DNA of 64,000 nt from Oceanirhabdus sp. W0125-5 (lineage in GTDB: Bacteria; Bacillota; Clostridia; Clostridiales; Clostridiaceae), in assembly GCF_027938815.1 (NCBI RefSeq), contig NZ_CP115913.1:1398001-1462000 (forward strand). The letters run 5' to 3'. The first letter of the stretch is position 1, and each line of letters starts with the position of its first letter. Made by a program: the position numbers and the translations under genes. A model generated the notes under the pieces. The model searched no databases and was not told the origin of the DNA. It saw nothing but the letters and a program-made list of their open reading frames with translations. Shown here piece by piece: positions 53,691-62,923 of the stretch.

Positions 53691-56192
53691 ATGAAACTTT
53701 TTGAGAAAATATTCGGCACATATAGTGAAAGACAAATAAAGAAATTAATACCATTAGTTGATAAAATAGAAAGTTTAGATGAAACAATGCAGAAACTTTC
53801 TGATGAAGAACTGCAGGGAAAAACGGTTGAATTTAGAGCACGTTTAGAAAAAGGTGAAACACTTGAGGATATTCTTCCAGAGGCTTTTGCTGTTGCAAGA
53901 GAGGCTGCTTTTAGAATAATTGGAGAAAAACCATATAGAGTTCAGATTATCGGGGGAATTGTGCTTCATCAGGGGAGAATAGCCGAGATGAAAACAGGAG
54001 AAGGTAAAACATTAACTGCTGTGTTACCAACATACTTGAACGCGCTTACAGGTGAAGGTGTTCACATTATAACTGTTAACGATTATCTTGCAAAAGTTGG
54101 TGCTGAGAATAATGGTAAGATATATGAGTTCTTGGGGTTAACTGTTGGATGTATTGTTCATGGAATTGATAAAGCAGAAAGAAGAGCAGAATATAATTGT
54201 GATGTTACCTATGGAACAAATAATGAATTTGGTTTCGATTATCTAAGAGATAATATGGTTATATATAAGGAAGAAAGAGTTCAGAGAAAACTGAATTTCT
54301 GTATAGTGGATGAGGTTGACTCTATTCTTATAGATGAGGCTAGAACTCCTCTTATTATATCTGGAGAAGGTGAAAAATCTACAGAATTATATAAAATAGC
54401 AAACTTCTTTGTTATGGGGCTTACAAACGAAGATTATGAGGTTGATGAAAAGGCGCACTCAGTTATTCTTACTGATTCAGGTGTAAAGAAGGCGGAATCT
54501 TTCTTTAAGCTTGAAAACTATGCTGATCCTGAGAATATGCATTATCAACATCATGTAGTTCAAGGATTAAAAGCACATTTCTTAATGAAAAGAGAAAAAG
54601 ATTATGTTGTTAAAGATGGAGAAGTTTTAATAGTTGATGATTTTACTGGAAGACTTATGGAAGGTAGAAGATATAGTGACGGTCTTCACCAAGCCATAGA
54701 AGCAAAAGAAAGAGTTAAGGTTGAAAAAGAATCTAAAACTCTTGCGACTATAACATTCCAGAATTACTTTAGAATGTATGAGAAGTTGTCAGGTATGACT
54801 GGTACAGCAGTAACTGAGGAATTGGAATTTAGAGAGATCTATGGGTTGGATGTTGTTGTAATTCCGACAAATAGACCAATTGCAAGAATAGATGCCAATG
54901 ACCTTGTATATAAAACTGAAAGAGGTAAATATAATGCTTTAGTTAAAGAGGTTATAGATACACATCAGAAAGGTCAACCAGTTCTTGTTGGTACTGTAAG
55001 TATAGAAATCTCTGAGCTTATTTCAGAGATGTTAAAGAGAAAAGGAATAAAACATCAAGTTCTGAATGCTAAATATCACGAACAGGAAGCAGAAATTGTA
55101 GCACTTGCTGGACAAAAAGGTGCAGTTACTATCGCTACAAACATGGCGGGACGTGGTACTGATATTAAACTTGGAGAAGGTGTAACAGATCTTGGTGGTC
55201 TTAAGGTAATTGGTACTGCAAGACATGAGTCAAGACGTATAGATAACCAATTGAGAGGGCGTTCAGGACGTCAAGGAGATGAAGGTTATTCAAGATTCTA
55301 TATATCTCTTGAAGATGATCTTATGAGAATCTTTACATCTGATAGATTTAAAGATATGGTAGATAAACTAGGGCTGCCAGAAGATGAGCCTATAGATAGT
55401 GGAATGGTTACTAGAGCTATTGAAGGTGCTCAGAAGAAGGTTGAAGGAAATAACTTTGATGTGAGAAAAAATGTACTTCAATATGATGATGTTATGAATA
55501 AGCAAAGAGAGATAATTTACTCTCAAAGAAGTAAAGTTCTAGATGGTGAGAATTTACAAGAGCAGATTCAAGATATGATTGTAGAGGTTGTAACTGAATC
55601 TGTAAATAAGCATATGTCAGGTATAGAGGAGTCTTTGAAAGATGATACTCATAAGTTATTAGCGTTCTTAGAAGAGATTTATTTACCAAAAGATGCAATT
55701 AAATTAGAAGATGCTATAAAGCTTTCTAAGGAAGAATTAACAGAAAAGCTAATTACTATTGCAAAAGATAAATATAAAGAACTTGAAGAAATGTTGAAGG
55801 ATGAAGTAAGAGAAGCAGAGAGAGTAATTCTGCTTAAGGTTGTTGATACTAAGTGGATGGCTCATATTGATGATATGGATCATTTAAGACAAGGTATTGG
55901 ATTAAGAGCATATAGACAACAGGATCCAGTTCAAGCTTATCAGTTTGAAGGTAGTGATATGTTTGATGAAATGATTTGGAATATTAAAGTAGATACTATT
56001 AAGTACTTATATCATATTTCAATAAATGCTGCTATAGAAAGAGAGAGAGTAGCAAAAGAGACTGGAACAAATGCGGCTAAAGATGATACTGTTAAAAAGC
56101 AGCCTGTTAAGAAGGATAAGAAACCTGGAAGAAACGATGAATGTACATGTGGATCAGGAAGAAAGTTTAAAAATTGTTGTGGAAGAGCTTAA
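53691..56192 (+). CDS. secA: Preprotein translocase ATPase SecA
   Basis: SecA drives proteins through SecYEG. Walker A is in [14 protein letters not shown], Walker B gives [16 protein letters not shown], and the helicase-like motifs [15 protein letters not shown] and [11 protein letters not shown] are present. The helical scaffold and wing follow. The C-terminal zinc tail [13 protein letters not shown], which binds SecB-like partners or ribosomes, is intact. The 833-residue length is normal. A hairpin terminator (56203-56240) follows, then prfB. Confidence 0.97.
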   Translation: MKLFEKIFGTYSERQIKKLIPLVDKIESLDETMQKLSDEELQGKTVEFRARLEKGETLEDILPEAFAVAREAAFRIIGEKPYRVQIIGGIVLHQGRIAEMKTGEGKTLTAVLPTYLNALTGEGVHIITVNDYLAKVGAENNGKIYEFLGLTVGCIVHGIDKAERRAEYNCDVTYGTNNEFGFDYLRDNMVIYKEERVQRKLNFCIVDEVDSILIDEARTPLIISGEGEKSTELYKIANFFVMGLTNEDYEVDEKAHSVILTDSGVKKAESFFKLENYADPENMHYQHHVVQGLKAHFLMKREKDYVVKDGEVLIVDDFTGRLMEGRRYSDGLHQAIEAKERVKVEKESKTLATITFQNYFRMYEKLSGMTGTAVTEELEFREIYGLDVVVIPTNRPIARIDANDLVYKTERGKYNALVKEVIDTHQKGQPVLVGTVSIEISELISEMLKRKGIKHQVLNAKYHEQEAEIVALAGQKGAVTIATNMAGRGTDIKLGEGVTDLGGLKVIGTARHESRRIDNQLRGRSGRQGDEGYSRFYISLEDDLMRIFTSDRFKDMVDKLGLPEDEPIDSGMVTRAIEGAQKKVEGNNFDVRKNVLQYDDVMNKQREIIYSQRSKVLDGENLQEQIQDMIVEVVTESVNKHMSGIEESLKDDTHKLLAFLEEIYLPKDAIKLEDAIKLSKEELTEKLITIAKDKYKELEEMLKDEVREAERVILLKVVDTKWMAHIDDMDHLRQGIGLRAYRQQDPVQAYQFEGSDMFDEMIWNIKVDTIKYLYHISINAAIERERVAKETGTNAAKDDTVKKQPVKKDKKPGRNDECTCGSGRKFKNCCGRA

Positions 56193-56202
56193 ATAAAAGT
56201 TA

Positions 56203-56240
56203 AAATATAACCAATCCTTTGGATTGGTTATATTTGTATT
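56203..56240 (+). terminator. Hairpin terminator between secA and prfB
   Basis: AATATAACCAATCC and GGATTGGTTATATT are perfectly complementary with a TTT loop and are followed by TGTATTTTC. The T run is interrupted, so read-through into prfB is possible. Confidence 0.7.
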
Positions 56241-56270
56241 TTCGAAAATGAATAATGAGGAGGGATGGAT

Positions 56271-57378
56271 ATGGTAATTAAACTTGAAGAAATGTTAAAT
56301 GAAACAATTGCCATGAGTAAATCTATAGACGAAGTGAGGGTTTCACTTTGACATTGCTAAACTTGAATTAAGGGTTAAAGAACTAGAGGGGGCAATGCAG
56401 GAACCAGATTTCTGGAATGATGCTCAAGCAGCTAGCGAAATTACTATGGAGGCTAAAGGAGTAAAAGATAGGATAGATAAATTCAAGGATTTGGAATTAG
56501 CTCATGAAGAACTAATTATGCTTATAGAAATGAGTATTGAGGAAAATGATGAATCCTCTTTGAGTGAAATTAAAAGTGAGTTTAAAAGGCTAGATGCAAT
56601 TGTTGAGGGATTTAAAGTTGAAATATTGCTTAGTGGAGAATATGATAAGAATAATGCAATTTTATCATTACATACTGGAGCAGGTGGAAATGATGCTCAG
56701 GATTGGACTGAAATGCTGTATAGAATGTATAGCAGATGGTGTGAATCCCATAATTATAAAATTGAAGTATTGGATTATGTACCAGATACAGAAGCAGGTA
56801 TAAAAGCTGTAACTATTAAGGTTACAGGAGCATACGCATATGGTTACTTAAAGGCAGAAAAAGGTGTACATAGATTGGTTAGAATATCTCCTTATAATTC
56901 TAACGGAAAACGACAAACTTCTTTTGCTTCATGTGAGGTTTTACCTGAACTTACAAAAGATCAAGATATTGATATTAATAGTGATGATTTAAAGATAGAT
57001 ACCTATAGAGCAGGTGGTGCTGGTGGGCAACATGTAAATAAAACTGAATCAGCGATTAGAATAACCCATATACCAACAGGATTAGTTGTTCAATGTCAGA
57101 ATGAAAGAAGCCAACATACAAATAAAGATGTGGCTATGAGGATGCTTAAAGCAAAGCTTGTTGAATTAAAAGAAAGAGCTCATAAAGAGAAAATTGAAGA
57201 TTTAACAGGAGAATTAAAAGATATTGGATGGGGAAGTCAAATAAGATCTTATGTGTTCCATCCATATAATCTTGTTAAGGATCATAGAACTGGAGTTGAA
57301 ACTGCGAATATTAATGGGGTTATGGACGGAGATATAGACGAGTTTATAAATGCATTACTTAGAGGGCAGAAGAAATAG
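56271..57378 (+). CDS. prfB: Peptide chain release factor 2, with programmed +1 frameshift
   Basis: RF2 reads UGA and UAA. Translation starts at ATG 56271 (GAGGAGGG upstream), runs 26 codons to CTT at 56346-56348, meets TGA at 56349-56351, and continues +1 from GAC at 56350 through DIAKLELRVKELEG to the stop at 57378, giving 368 residues. CTTTGAC is the classic shift site, and AGGG 5 bases before CTT is the stimulating Shine-Dalgarno element. RAGGAGGQHVNKTESAIR carries the GGQ. The shift makes RF2 limit its own synthesis. The coordinates span both frames. Confidence 0.96.
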
Positions 57379-57393
57379 GAGGAGTAAGTTCTT

Positions 57394-59571
57394 ATGGAAA
57401 AGATAATAAATATTCTAATCAATGAATTTAGAATAGATAGCAAAATTATAACTAATATTATTGAAATGTTAGATGAAGGAAATACTGTACCGTTTATTGC
57501 GCGTTATAGAAAAGAAAGAACTGGTGGAATGAGTGATGAGGTATTAAGAGATTTTCATGAACGTCTACAATATCTTAAAAACTTAGAAGAGAGAAAAGAG
57601 GCAGTAATCAAAAGCATAGAAGAACAAGATAAATTGACAGAAGAAATAAAGAATAGTGTAATGATGTGTAAAACATTAACAGAAGTAGAGGATGTATATA
57701 GACCCTTTAAGCAAAAAAAGAGAACTAGAGCTATTGCAGCTGTAGAGAAAGGCTTAAAGCCATTAGCTGAAGCTATTTTAAGTGGGAAATTTGAGGGGAA
57801 TATAAAGAGTTTTGCTGAAGGTTTTATAAATATAAATGAGCAGAGTGATCCGAAGCTTCAAGTAGATTCTGTAGAAGCTGCGCTTAAAGGTGCAGAGGAT
57901 ATTATTAGCGAGATGATTTCAGATGAAGCTATCTATAGAAAGTGGATAAGAGAACTTCTAAGAAGAGAAGGGTTAATTGAAACTTCGAAATCGGCTAAAG
58001 GGGAAGATGAGAAAGGTATATATGAGATGTATTACTCATATTCTGAGAAGGTTAAAGGAATACCATCACATAGAGTTTTAGCGATTAATAGAGGGGAAAA
58101 AGAAAAAGTACTATCGGTTAAAATTGTCTCAGAAACTGAGAAAATAATCTCTTATCTGCAAAACAAGTTGTTAAAAGGAAATACAGAAACAGATGAGCAT
58201 ATTGATAATTCAATCAAGGATTCATTAAAACGATTAATTTATCCATCTGTAGAGCGTGAAATACGAGCTGAACTAACTGAAAAGGCTGAGGATTCAGCTA
58301 TTGACGTATTTAAAAAGAATTTAAAGCCTTTACTTATGCAGCCACCAGTAAAGGGGAAAAGAGTGCTGGGATATGACCCTGGATTTAGAACAGGATGTAA
58401 GATTGCTATTTTAGATGAAACTGGAAAAGTTGTAGCAATTGATACTTTATATGCAACAATGCCTAATGATGATAAAGAAAAGGCTAAAAGTAAGCTTTGT
58501 AAGCTATGTAAAGATCATAATGTTGATATTATATCTTTAGGAAATGGAACAGCTTGTAGAGAATCAGAAGAGCTTATATCACAGATGATTAGTGAAAATA
58601 ATTTAAAAAATATCTACTATGTTATTGTTTCAGAGGCTGGTGCATCAGTATATTCAGCTTCAAAATTAGCAACAAAAGAATATCCTGATATTGATGTTTC
58701 TATAAGAGGAGCTATTTCTATTGCTAGAAGATTAATGGACCCTATGGCTGAACTTGTTAAAATAGATCCTAAGTCTTTAGGGGTAGGGCAATATCAACAT
58801 GATGTTACTCAAAAAAAATTAGAAGAATCATTAACAGGAGTTGTTGAGGATAGTGTTAATAGTGTAGGGGTTGACTTGAATATAGCTACACCGTCACTTC
58901 TTGCTTATATATCAGGGGTTAATTCTACTATAGCTAATAACATAGTTAAGTATAGAGAAGAAAATGGTAAGTTTACATCTAGAAAAGAACTGAAAAAAGT
59001 TAAAAGATTAGGAGATAAAGCATTTGAACAGTGTGCCGGATTCTTAAGAGTTAGAGAAAGTAAAGATCCTCTTGATAATACTGCTGTACATCCAGAATCC
59101 TATAAAGGTGCTAAGGAGATGCTTGACAAGTTACAATATAGTGTTGAAGATCTTAAAAGCGGAAAATTAGGTAATATTGAAGAAAAGGTTAAAGCATATG
59201 GAATGAATAAGTTAACTGAAGAATGTGGATTAGGAGAAATGACTTTAAAAGATATAATTAATGAATTAAAGAAACCTGGAAGAGATCCAAGGGAAGAACT
59301 ACCTAAACCAATATTTAAAACAGGAATTGTTGAGATGGAGCATCTTAAAGAAGGAATGACTCTTCAAGGGACAGTAAGAAATGTAGCTGATTTCGGAGCA
59401 TTTATAGATATTGGTGTACACGTTGATGGGCTTGTGCATATTAGTCAATTAGCAAACAAGTTTGTTAAGCACCCATCAGATATTGTTAAGGTTGGAGATG
59501 TTGTAACAGTTAAGATAACGGAAATAGATCATAAGAGGAAGAGAATTGGACTTACGATGAAAGACGCGTAA
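57394..59571 (+). CDS. tex: Tex family RNA-binding transcriptional accessory protein
   Basis: Tex/YqgF-S1 proteins are large nucleic-acid-binding factors of 725 residues here. The N-terminal helical Tex domain (NTVPFIARYRKERTGGM, LRDFHERLQYL), the YqgF-type RNase-like domain (VLGYDPGFRTGCKIAILD, ISLGNGTACRESEELI), a helix-hairpin-helix (VKYREENGKFTSRKELKKV) and the C-terminal S1 domain (GMTLQGTVRNVADFGAFIDIG) occur in order. The gene follows prfB by 15 bases with GGAGGAG upstream. A repeat copy starts almost directly after the stop, without a terminator between. Confidence 0.94.
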   Translation: MEKIINILINEFRIDSKIITNIIEMLDEGNTVPFIARYRKERTGGMSDEVLRDFHERLQYLKNLEERKEAVIKSIEEQDKLTEEIKNSVMMCKTLTEVEDVYRPFKQKKRTRAIAAVEKGLKPLAEAILSGKFEGNIKSFAEGFININEQSDPKLQVDSVEAALKGAEDIISEMISDEAIYRKWIRELLRREGLIETSKSAKGEDEKGIYEMYYSYSEKVKGIPSHRVLAINRGEKEKVLSVKIVSETEKIISYLQNKLLKGNTETDEHIDNSIKDSLKRLIYPSVEREIRAELTEKAEDSAIDVFKKNLKPLLMQPPVKGKRVLGYDPGFRTGCKIAILDETGKVVAIDTLYATMPNDDKEKAKSKLCKLCKDHNVDIISLGNGTACRESEELISQMISENNLKNIYYVIVSEAGASVYSASKLATKEYPDIDVSIRGAISIARRLMDPMAELVKIDPKSLGVGQYQHDVTQKKLEESLTGVVEDSVNSVGVDLNIATPSLLAYISGVNSTIANNIVKYREENGKFTSRKELKKVKRLGDKAFEQCAGFLRVRESKDPLDNTAVHPESYKGAKEMLDKLQYSVEDLKSGKLGNIEEKVKAYGMNKLTEECGLGEMTLKDIINELKKPGRDPREELPKPIFKTGIVEMEHLKEGMTLQGTVRNVADFGAFIDIGVHVDGLVHISQLANKFVKHPSDIVKVGDVVTVKITEIDHKRKRIGLTMKDA

Positions 59572-59575
59572 ATTA

Positions 59576-59831
59576 ATGGAGAATGGTGAATGTAGAATGG
59601 AGAATGATTGACATTTCTCTTCGAGAAATTTTAATCTTATTGTTCCATGGACAATAAAGGTTTTACTTGTTTCATTTAGAATGAAACGTGGTATTTAATT
59701 ACAATATTTTATCGCTGATAAAATGAGTAAACCCTTATGGTTCTAAACAACAATAAAATGTAGTTTCTCACGTAAGTGAGAAACATCCATCATTCTCCAT
59801 TCTCCATTATCAATTCTCCATTTCTTTTAAA
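59576..59831 (+). repeat. Modular hairpin repeat, full copy, plus orientation (R15)
   Basis: GAATG-type ends, A (ATTTCTCTTCGAGAAAT), B (TTGTTCCATGGACAA), C (GTTTCATTTAGAATGAAAC), a weak centre, C' (TTTTATCGCTGATAAAA), GAGTA, B', A' (GTTTCTCACGTAAGTGAGAAAC, arms GTTTCTCAC and GTGAGAAAC), CATTCTCCATTCTC-type end and TTTCTTTTAAAA. Confidence 0.9.
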
Positions 59832-59858
59832 AATGTACTTTGGTTGTTTGTTTTTTTA

Positions 59859-59887
59859 TTGAAAGTTAAAAAATTCTATTGTATAAT
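59859..59887 (+). promoter_or_regulatory. Sigma-A-type promoter of the FMN riboswitch-ribU transcript
   Basis: TTGAAA and TATAAT are spaced by 17 bases, and the aptamer begins 17 bases after the -10. Confidence 0.8.
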
Positions 59888-59904
59888 AAAGTTAATTAAA
59901 TATA

Positions 59905-60016
59905 CTCTTCAGGGCGGGGCGTAATTCCCCACCGGCGGTAAAGCCCGCGAGCCAATATTTTGGTTGATTCGGTTAAATTCCGAAGCCGACAGTTATAGTC
60001 TGGATGAAAGAAGAGA
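59905..60016 (+). ncRNA. FMN (RFN) riboswitch aptamer
   Basis: P1 arms are CTCTTC and GAAGAG. The core AGGGCGGGGCGTAATTCCCC, ACCGGCGGTAAAGCCCGCGAG (read as shorter blocks ACCGGCGGTA and AGCCCGCGAG), GATTCGGTTAAATTCCGAAGCC and GACAGTTATAGTCTGGATGA match the RFN element. It binds flavin mononucleotide and controls the riboflavin transporter downstream. Confidence 0.96.
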
Positions 60017-60035
60017 GAGAAGAAATAGAAGCTAG

Positions 60036-60067
60036 CGCCCTGACATTTATTTGTCAGGGCTTTTTTT
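60036..60067 (+). terminator. Expression-platform terminator of the FMN riboswitch
   Basis: GCCCTGACA and TGTCAGGGC pair around an AT loop with a T7 run. GCCCT in its left arm can alternatively pair with AGGGC in the aptamer, giving the antiterminator. Confidence 0.9.
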
Positions 60068-60104
60068 CTCCCTTGAAGGGTAACTTTATCAGGGAGGTTT
60101 TTTT

Positions 60105-60719
60105 ATGAGAAAAATGAGTTTAAGTGTTTTAATGAAAGTATCAATTTTGGCAGCTATGGCGGCGCTATTGCAGTATATTGAAATTCCACTGACAATGTTT
60201 TTCCCGGATTTTCTTAAGATTGATATTAGTGATGTTCCAGCACTTATTGGTGGTTTTGCTTTTGGTCCAATAGCTGGAATACTAGTTGTGTTAGTAAAAA
60301 ATATTGTACACGGACTTACGGCGGGACACACTTTATGGGTAGGAGAGTTTGCTAACTTTATTGTAGGTGCATCATTAGTAGGAGTTGCATCACTTATATA
60401 TAAAAGAAATAGAACAATGAAAGGTGCAATTATTGGCCTTGTAACAGGAACTTTATTTATGGCTTTTGTAGGTGGATTAACAAACTATTATATATTATTG
60501 CCCCTATATTCAAAGGTAATGGGATGGGATATGGATGCATTTGTACAAGTTGGAAGTGCAGTTAATCCATTAATCAAAAATTTCTGGGGATATATACTTC
60601 TAGCAATAGTTCCATTTAATATTCTTAAAGGAATAGTTGCATCATTTGTTACTGTCTTAGTTTATAAGCCAATAGCTGTATTTTTGAGAAGAGAAGCGAG
60701 TAAAGCAGTTCAAATATAA
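60105..60719 (+). CDS. ribU: Riboflavin ECF transporter substrate-binding subunit RibU
   Basis: RibU is the S component that binds riboflavin and works with the shared EcfAAT module. The 204-residue membrane protein has about six helices, an FFPDFLKIDISDVPALIGGFAFGP block and a KNIVHGLTAGHTLWVGEFANFIVG stretch typical of RibU. The N-terminal LMKVSILAAMAALL helix carries the Ala motif that contacts EcfT. An FMN riboswitch upstream confirms the substrate class. CAGGGAGG precedes the ATG. Confidence 0.94.
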   Translation: MRKMSLSVLMKVSILAAMAALLQYIEIPLTMFFPDFLKIDISDVPALIGGFAFGPIAGILVVLVKNIVHGLTAGHTLWVGEFANFIVGASLVGVASLIYKRNRTMKGAIIGLVTGTLFMAFVGGLTNYYILLPLYSKVMGWDMDAFVQVGSAVNPLIKNFWGYILLAIVPFNILKGIVASFVTVLVYKPIAVFLRREASKAVQI

Positions 60720-60980
60720 AACAAGTTGACAGTTAACAGTGGACAATGGACAACGAAGGATGTTTCTGCTCCATGAGCAGAAACTACATTTTATAGTTAT
60801 TTAAACAATAGGTTTTTACTTATTTTATCTTTGGATGAAATATTGTATTAAAAATACAATGTTTCTCAAAGGAAAACGAGTAAAAACCTTTTGTTTTATA
60901 AACAATAAAATAAAGGTTCTGACCTAAGTCAGAACCCTCCATCGTTGTCCGTTGTCAACTGTCAACTGTCCACTACGCTT
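60720..60980. repeat. Modular hairpin repeat, chimeric full-length copy (R16)
   Basis: Ends are of the GTTGACAG/GTGGACA type (AGTTGACAGTTAACAGTGG left, CAACTGTCAACTGTCCAC right). The left inner hairpin is a reversed A' (GTTTCTGC/GCAGAAAC), the core C'-centre-C is reversed, but the right inner hairpin is an A' in plus orientation (GGTTCTGAC/GTCAGAACC). Both ends thus carry right-type hairpins. It fills the gap between ribU and convergent rimI. Confidence 0.83.
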
Positions 60981-61427
60981 CTAAAGAGAGCGGTTCCACA
61001 TAATAATAGCATCTTCCCCAGTATCCTGATAATATTTCTTACGTCTGCCTTCAACTGAGAAACCTAAATTCTTATAAAAGTTCTGAGCAGTGAGGTTATT
61101 TTCTCTTACTTCTAGGGTAATACCAATAATATTATTATCAGCACAAAATTTATACATATCTTTAAATATTAAGTTGCCTATACCGCTGCGTCTGTGGTCT
61201 GGATGTACTGCTACATTGGTTATATGTGCTTCATCAAAAATAACCCACATTCCTCCAAAGCCAAGTACTTTCTCATTTTGAAGGGCTACAAAATATCGTG
61301 CAAGTTTATTTTCTAATTCTTTTTTTAAATCTTCAATAGACCACTTAACTTTAAGGCTATTAATAAAAATATTGTATACTTCATCAATATGTTCTAGCTT
61401 CATTTCCGAAACAATGATTTCATTCAT
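60981..61427 (-). CDS. rimI: Ribosomal-protein-alanine N-acetyltransferase RimI
   Basis: This GNAT enzyme acetylates the N-terminal Ala of ribosomal protein S18 in model organisms. The 148-residue protein has the acetyl-CoA loop VHPDHRRSGIGNLIF and the RimI-like LEVRENNLTAQNFYKNLGF near the C-terminus. It lies downstream of tsaE-tsaB, a standard partnership, separated by 290 bases that contain a half repeat. TTGGAGTGAAAA precedes the ATG on the minus strand. The stop lies in CTTTAGAAG, resembling the reversed right extremity of the repeat family. Confidence 0.9.
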   Translation of the reverse strand: MNEIIVSEMKLEHIDEVYNIFINSLKVKWSIEDLKKELENKLARYFVALQNEKVLGFGGMWVIFDEAHITNVAVHPDHRRSGIGNLIFKDMYKFCADNNIIGITLEVRENNLTAQNFYKNLGFSVEGRRKKYYQDTGEDAIIMWNRSL

Positions 61428-61597
61428 AAATTTTCACTCCAACTTTGATTATTATAGAAATTTTGCTTTTTAAAATAATACATTCACATGAAAAAATAAC
61501 AAGGATATAGGATTTTAGTTTAAATAAATTAAGAGAAAAAGAAATATTACAATATCTTTTTCTCTGGTGTCAAAAACATATTATTTTACTGATTAAA

Positions 61598-61720
61598 TAC
61601 AATATTTTATCAAAGATAAAATAAGTAAACTCTTATTGTCTAAATAACAATAAAATGTAGATTCTCATGTAAGTGAGAAGCATCCTTCGTTTTCAATTTT
61701 CAACTTTCCGTTCTCAACTA
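61598..61720 (+). repeat. Modular hairpin repeat, right half overlapping the tsaB stop (R17)
   Basis: TACAAT, C' (TTTTATCAAAGATAAAA), AGTA, B' (TTGTCTAAATAACAA), A' (GATTCTCATGTAAGTGAGAAGC, arms ATTCTCAT and GTGAGAAG) and TTTTCAATTTTCAAC units. It ends at the tsaB stop codon. No left half is recognisable in the gap before it. Confidence 0.8.
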
Positions 61721-62431
61721 AGTGCGTGAAGCGCGCATTTTTTCCTCGTATTCTCTTTCAGCCTGAGACTTTACCAAGTATATAGGCGCACTATCATACA
61801 AATTATCATACTCTCCTCTTTCTAAAAGTTCACGTCCGATAAATGCTAAAGAAGAGGCTCTGACTATATTATTATTGTATGAAGCAATAACAAAGTTTGA
61901 ACTAGCATTAAGGATTCTATCTTTAAATTTATCAGTACAATCACCGATAAAGGTTACTGATTCTTCATGAGATTTAAGTTTTTCTAGAAGATTATCTAGA
62001 GAGGATCTTGACACATCTTCTAGTTTGACCATTTTACCTTCAGAATCAAATCTGTAAATACCATAATATACATTATCTCTTAAAGCATCAATTATTGAAC
62101 ATACTATACCAGTACTATGAGAAAGATTAAAGGCAAGTGAATCTAATGTTGAAATACTAACAAAGGGTTTATTAGAACCATGACTTAAACCTTTTACAGT
62201 GGACATTCCAATTCTAAGACCTGTAAAAGAACCTGGTCCTTTAGAAACTACAAAACCATCAATATCCTGTAAAGTTGAACCACAGTTAGAAAGAAGGTTA
62301 TGTATTATATTCATCATAATTACTGAATGTTGTTTTTTATAATTAAAAGTTATCTCACCTAATAAACGAGTATCATCTATTAATGCACATGATGCACATT
62401 GAGTAGATGTGTCTATGCTTAAAATCTTCAT
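61718..62431 (-). CDS. tsaB: tRNA threonylcarbamoyladenosine biosynthesis protein TsaB
   Basis: TsaB is the ASKHA-fold partner of TsaD in making t6A37. The N-terminal ILSIDTSTQCASCALID and GFVVSKGPGSFTGLRIGMSTVKGLS are diagnostic. The 237-residue length is normal. Its ATG overlaps the tsaE stop by 4 bases (ATGA), so the two are translationally coupled. The next gene, rimI, is 290 bases away. The stop is at the end of a right-half repeat. Confidence 0.95.
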   Translation of the reverse strand: MKILSIDTSTQCASCALIDDTRLLGEITFNYKKQHSVIMMNIIHNLLSNCGSTLQDIDGFVVSKGPGSFTGLRIGMSTVKGLSHGSNKPFVSISTLDSLAFNLSHSTGIVCSIIDALRDNVYYGIYRFDSEGKMVKLEDVSRSSLDNLLEKLKSHEESVTFIGDCTDKFKDRILNASSNFVIASYNNNIVRASSLAFIGRELLERGEYDNLYDSAPIYLVKSQAEREYEEKMRASRT

Positions 62432-62889
62432 AGGGTAATCTCCTTTATATAATCATATCTTGCATCAGAGTATTGAAATTCAATCTCTCTGTAATTTTCT
62501 CCTTTTGCAAGATCTTTAGAAAGTTTTATGTATAGGGCTGAAGGTGGTATCAATTCATCTATGTAATTTGCCCACTCAATAACACTAACACCATTACTAA
62601 ATATATATTCATCGAAGCCTATAGCAGCAATTTCGTCAGGATCATATACTCTATAAACATCAAAATGATAGAATTTTAGTCTTCCTTCATTATATTCATT
62701 TACTATATTGAAAGTTGGACTTGTAATATGTTCATCTATGCCTAAACCAGATGCGATACCTTTTGTTAAATGAGTTTTTCCAGTACCTAAATCACCTTCA
62801 AGGCAAATAATATCTCCAGGTGAAACTTTTTCACCAATTTGTTTACCAATATCAAATGTTTGTTCTACAGAATTAACTAATAACTTCAT
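62428..62889 (-). CDS. tsaE: tRNA threonylcarbamoyladenosine biosynthesis ATPase TsaE
   Basis: TsaE is the P-loop ATPase that resets the TsaB-TsaD complex. ICLEGDLGTGKTHLTKGIASGLG is Walker A, SPTFNIVNEYNEG and FYHFDVYRVYDPDE are the family's middle motifs, and VSVIEWANYIDELIP the third. ATG 62889 is preferred because GGAGGTGAAAAG lies before it; the open frame extends upstream into the HD-GYP gene end. The resulting 153 residues fit the family. Confidence 0.95.
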   Translation of the reverse strand: MKLLVNSVEQTFDIGKQIGEKVSPGDIICLEGDLGTGKTHLTKGIASGLGIDEHITSPTFNIVNEYNEGRLKFYHFDVYRVYDPDEIAAIGFDEYIFSNGVSVIEWANYIDELIPPSALYIKLSKDLAKGENYREIEFQYSDARYDYIKEITL

Positions 62890-62923
62890 CTTTTCACCTC
62901 CAATATATTTTACACTAAAAGCA

